A stretch of 6,420 nucleotides of DNA from Clostridiales bacterium (GTDB lineage Bacteria; Bacillota_A; Clostridia; Christensenellales; Aristaeellaceae): assembly GCA_012514855.1 (NCBI GenBank), contig JAAYZL010000395.1, positions 1 to 6,420 on the forward strand. Direction: 5' to 3'. Below, one piece after another: positions 4,855 through 6,420 of the stretch. The position numbers and the translations under genes were made by a program. Numbering within the stretch: position 1 is the first letter of the stretch; each line of letters begins with the position of its first letter. The notes under the pieces were generated by a model, which saw only the letters and a list, made by a program, of their open reading frames with translations, searched no databases and was not told the DNA's origin.

Positions 4855-6420
4855 TGGAGCGCTACCGCATCAAAGAAGTTGAGCGAGACGGGCGCAAAAT
4901 CCGGGCATTCGACATGCCGCACGGGAACCTCTACGAGACGCTTGCGGCGACGGCGCAAAGGCTGCCGGACAAGACGGGTGTCGTCGACGATGTCCGTTGC
5001 CTGACGTTTCGGCAGCTTCGCGAGGAGGCGGACGCTCTGGCGGCATATCTCCGGGAGAGCGTCGGCGTAGGGCCCGGGGACGCCGTCGGCATTCTCATGG
5101 TCAACAGCGCGGCGTTCTGCGCGGCGTTCTATGCGCTGATGAAACTGGGCGCGGTAGCCATTCCGATGAGCACGAAGCTTCAAGGCGAAGAACTGCTGTA
5201 TCGGATGAACGACTGTCGGATGGAACGCCTGTTTTGCGACGCCAAATGGTATGGCAAGGTGCGGCAGGTTCTCGGGCGGACGGGGATTGAGACCGTCATC
5301 GCATATGGTGACGGGACGCCGGATGGCTGCTTTTGCTATGATCGCTGCGTCGACGGGGGTCGTTCGCTCGCGCAGGCGGAATGCGCCGGTGACGACGCGC
5401 TTCCGGCGGTCATCATGTACACCTCCGGAACGACCGGGGGGCCCAAGGGCGCCGTGATGACGCAGTTCAATCTTTTGCAGGGCATGTACGCCTATGCCGC
5501 GAACGATATGAACGAGGACGACCGCACCGTCTTGGCGGTCCCGGCGTTTCACATCACCGGCCTGAATTGCGTGATGACCGTGTTTGTGCTGCTGGGCGGG
5601 TTGCAGGTGATGGTGCCGATTTTCGACGCGGTCAAGGTGCTGGACAGGATGACCGAATACCGCGTCACGCACTTTCATGCGGTTTCCACGGTGTATATCA
5701 AGCTGGAGGAGGGTTTTATCGCGGGGCGACACGACCTTTCGGCGCTGCGCGCGGCGCTGTGCGGCGGCGGCTTCATCACGCGGGAAAATATCCGCAAATT
5801 CTGTCGGATTGCGCCGGATGCGCGCTTTCATCCGGTGTACGGTATGACCGAGACCTCCGGCGCGGGAACCTATTTTCCGACGCACTGCCTCGACTCCGAA
5901 AGGGCGGACTCCGCGGGTGTGTGTGCGCCCAACTGCGAGATGCGCATCCGGAGCGACGGCGGCGAGGACGGCGAAATCTGCTTCCGCGGCGCATTCGTCA
6001 TCGGCCGCTATCTCCATGGCGGGCAGAACGACAACATCACATCCGACGGTTGGCTGCACAGCGGGGACGTGGGCTGCTTCGATGCGGACGGCTACCTCTA
6101 CATCAGGGACCGCATCAAGGACATGATCAATCGCGGCGGTGAAAAGGTGTTTTCCTACGAGGTCGAGAGCGCGATGACGACCTTCGCGGGGGTCCGGCAG
6201 GCGGTTGTGTTCGCGGTGGACGATGCGGTCTATGGCGAGATACCCGCAGCCGTATATCTGTCGGAGTCCAATGCGCGGGTCGACGAGGCCGGGTTGATTG
6301 CGCATCTGTGCGCCAAGCTCGCGCATTTCAAAGTGCCCGTCTATCTCGAACACCGCGAGCAGCTTCCGCAGACGGAGAACGGCAAGATTCGCAAGAGTGA
6401 ATTGCGGAAGGAATTCAATA
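4854..6420 (+). CDS. AMP-forming acid-CoA ligase (acyl-CoA synthetase), runs off the right edge
   Basis: A member of the ANL superfamily that activates a carboxylic acid with ATP to an acyl-AMP and then to the CoA thioester. The 522 visible residues carry the full motif set in order. The phosphate-binding loop TSGTTGGPKG is at 190-199, the substrate-pocket motif FHITG has H233, and YGMTE is at 329-333. D405 in HSGDVG binds the ribose, R420 in RDRIKD is at the hinge, and GGEK is at 428-431. The C-terminal catalytic lysine is K511 in TENGKIRKSEL. No stop is reached, but after that lysine these proteins usually end within 10-30 residues, so it is nearly complete. Start is ATG 4854, overlapping the TGA by one base; ATG 4851 (four-base overlap) is equally possible, and a weak GGCGG site suits either. 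The sequence resembles crotonobetaine/carnitine-, 4-coumarate- and medium-chain fatty acid-CoA ligases, but the acid cannot be told by eye. Placement at the end of the operon suggests it supplies the pathway. Confidence 0.9.
   Translation, partial: MERYRIKEVERDGRKIRAFDMPHGNLYETLAATAQRLPDKTGVVDDVRCLTFRQLREEADALAAYLRESVGVGPGDAVGILMVNSAAFCAAFYALMKLGAVAIPMSTKLQGEELLYRMNDCRMERLFCDAKWYGKVRQVLGRTGIETVIAYGDGTPDGCFCYDRCVDGGRSLAQAECAGDDALPAVIMYTSGTTGGPKGAVMTQFNLLQGMYAYAANDMNEDDRTVLAVPAFHITGLNCVMTVFVLLGGLQVMVPIFDAVKVLDRMTEYRVTHFHAVSTVYIKLEEGFIAGRHDLSALRAALCGGGFITRENIRKFCRIAPDARFHPVYGMTETSGAGTYFPTHCLDSERADSAGVCAPNCEMRIRSDGGEDGEICFRGAFVIGRYLHGGQNDNITSDGWLHSGDVGCFDADGYLYIRDRIKDMINRGGEKVFSYEVESAMTTFAGVRQAVVFAVDDAVYGEIPAAVYLSESNARVDEAGLIAHLCAKLAHFKVPVYLEHREQLPQTENGKIRKSELRKEFN

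Noticed and set aside
4542..6353. A 603-codon open frame on the minus strand
   Set aside because: It is antisense to the end of the dehydrogenase and most of the ligase, both well supported; no family motif or ribosome binding site supports it.

Overview
The window carries a tightly packed, single-direction (+ strand) cluster of CoA-thioester metabolism genes from a high-GC bacterium. The GGAGG-type ribosome binding sites before most genes, the NAD-type dehydrogenases and the low-oxygen-style acyl-CoA gene set would fit a high-GC Firmicute (Clostridia-like) or a similar fermentative anaerobe. This assignment is weak: there is no rRNA or other marker. No tRNA, rRNA, CRISPR array, transposase or clear terminator was seen.

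Layout: (i) bases 1 to about 118 read in frame 1 as a fragment of a glycine- and threonine-rich, beta-helix-like surface protein unrelated to the rest. (ii) At about 105-124 this sequence switches abruptly, and out of frame, into a thiolase lacking roughly its first 65 residues (134-1129). (iii) A short VOC-fold, methylmalonyl-CoA-epimerase-like protein (1140-1553). (iv) A complete second thiolase of a different subtype (1592-2788). (v) A FabG-like short-chain dehydrogenase (2858-3607). (vi) A 3-hydroxyacyl-CoA dehydrogenase of the HBD/FadB fold with an extra C-terminal domain (3694-4854). (vii) An AMP-forming acid-CoA ligase overlapping the previous stop codon and running off the right edge, missing only its last few residues (4854-6420).

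Inferred joint role: the ligase activates a carboxylic acid to its CoA thioester, the two dehydrogenases oxidise 3-hydroxyacyl-CoA to 3-ketoacyl-CoA with NAD+, and the thiolases cleave it to acetyl-CoA (or propionyl-CoA) plus a shortened acyl-CoA. All or part could also run in the condensing direction. The epimerase-like protein suggests an alpha-branched (2-methyl) acyl-CoA or a methylmalonyl-CoA step. An acyl-CoA dehydrogenase and an enoyl-CoA hydratase, needed for a full beta-oxidation cycle, are not in the window. The main oddity is the out-of-frame chimeric left edge, which is either a real rearrangement or an assembly join. The rest is an ordinary but unusually combined catabolic operon; I did not find convincing evidence of a wholly new kind of system.
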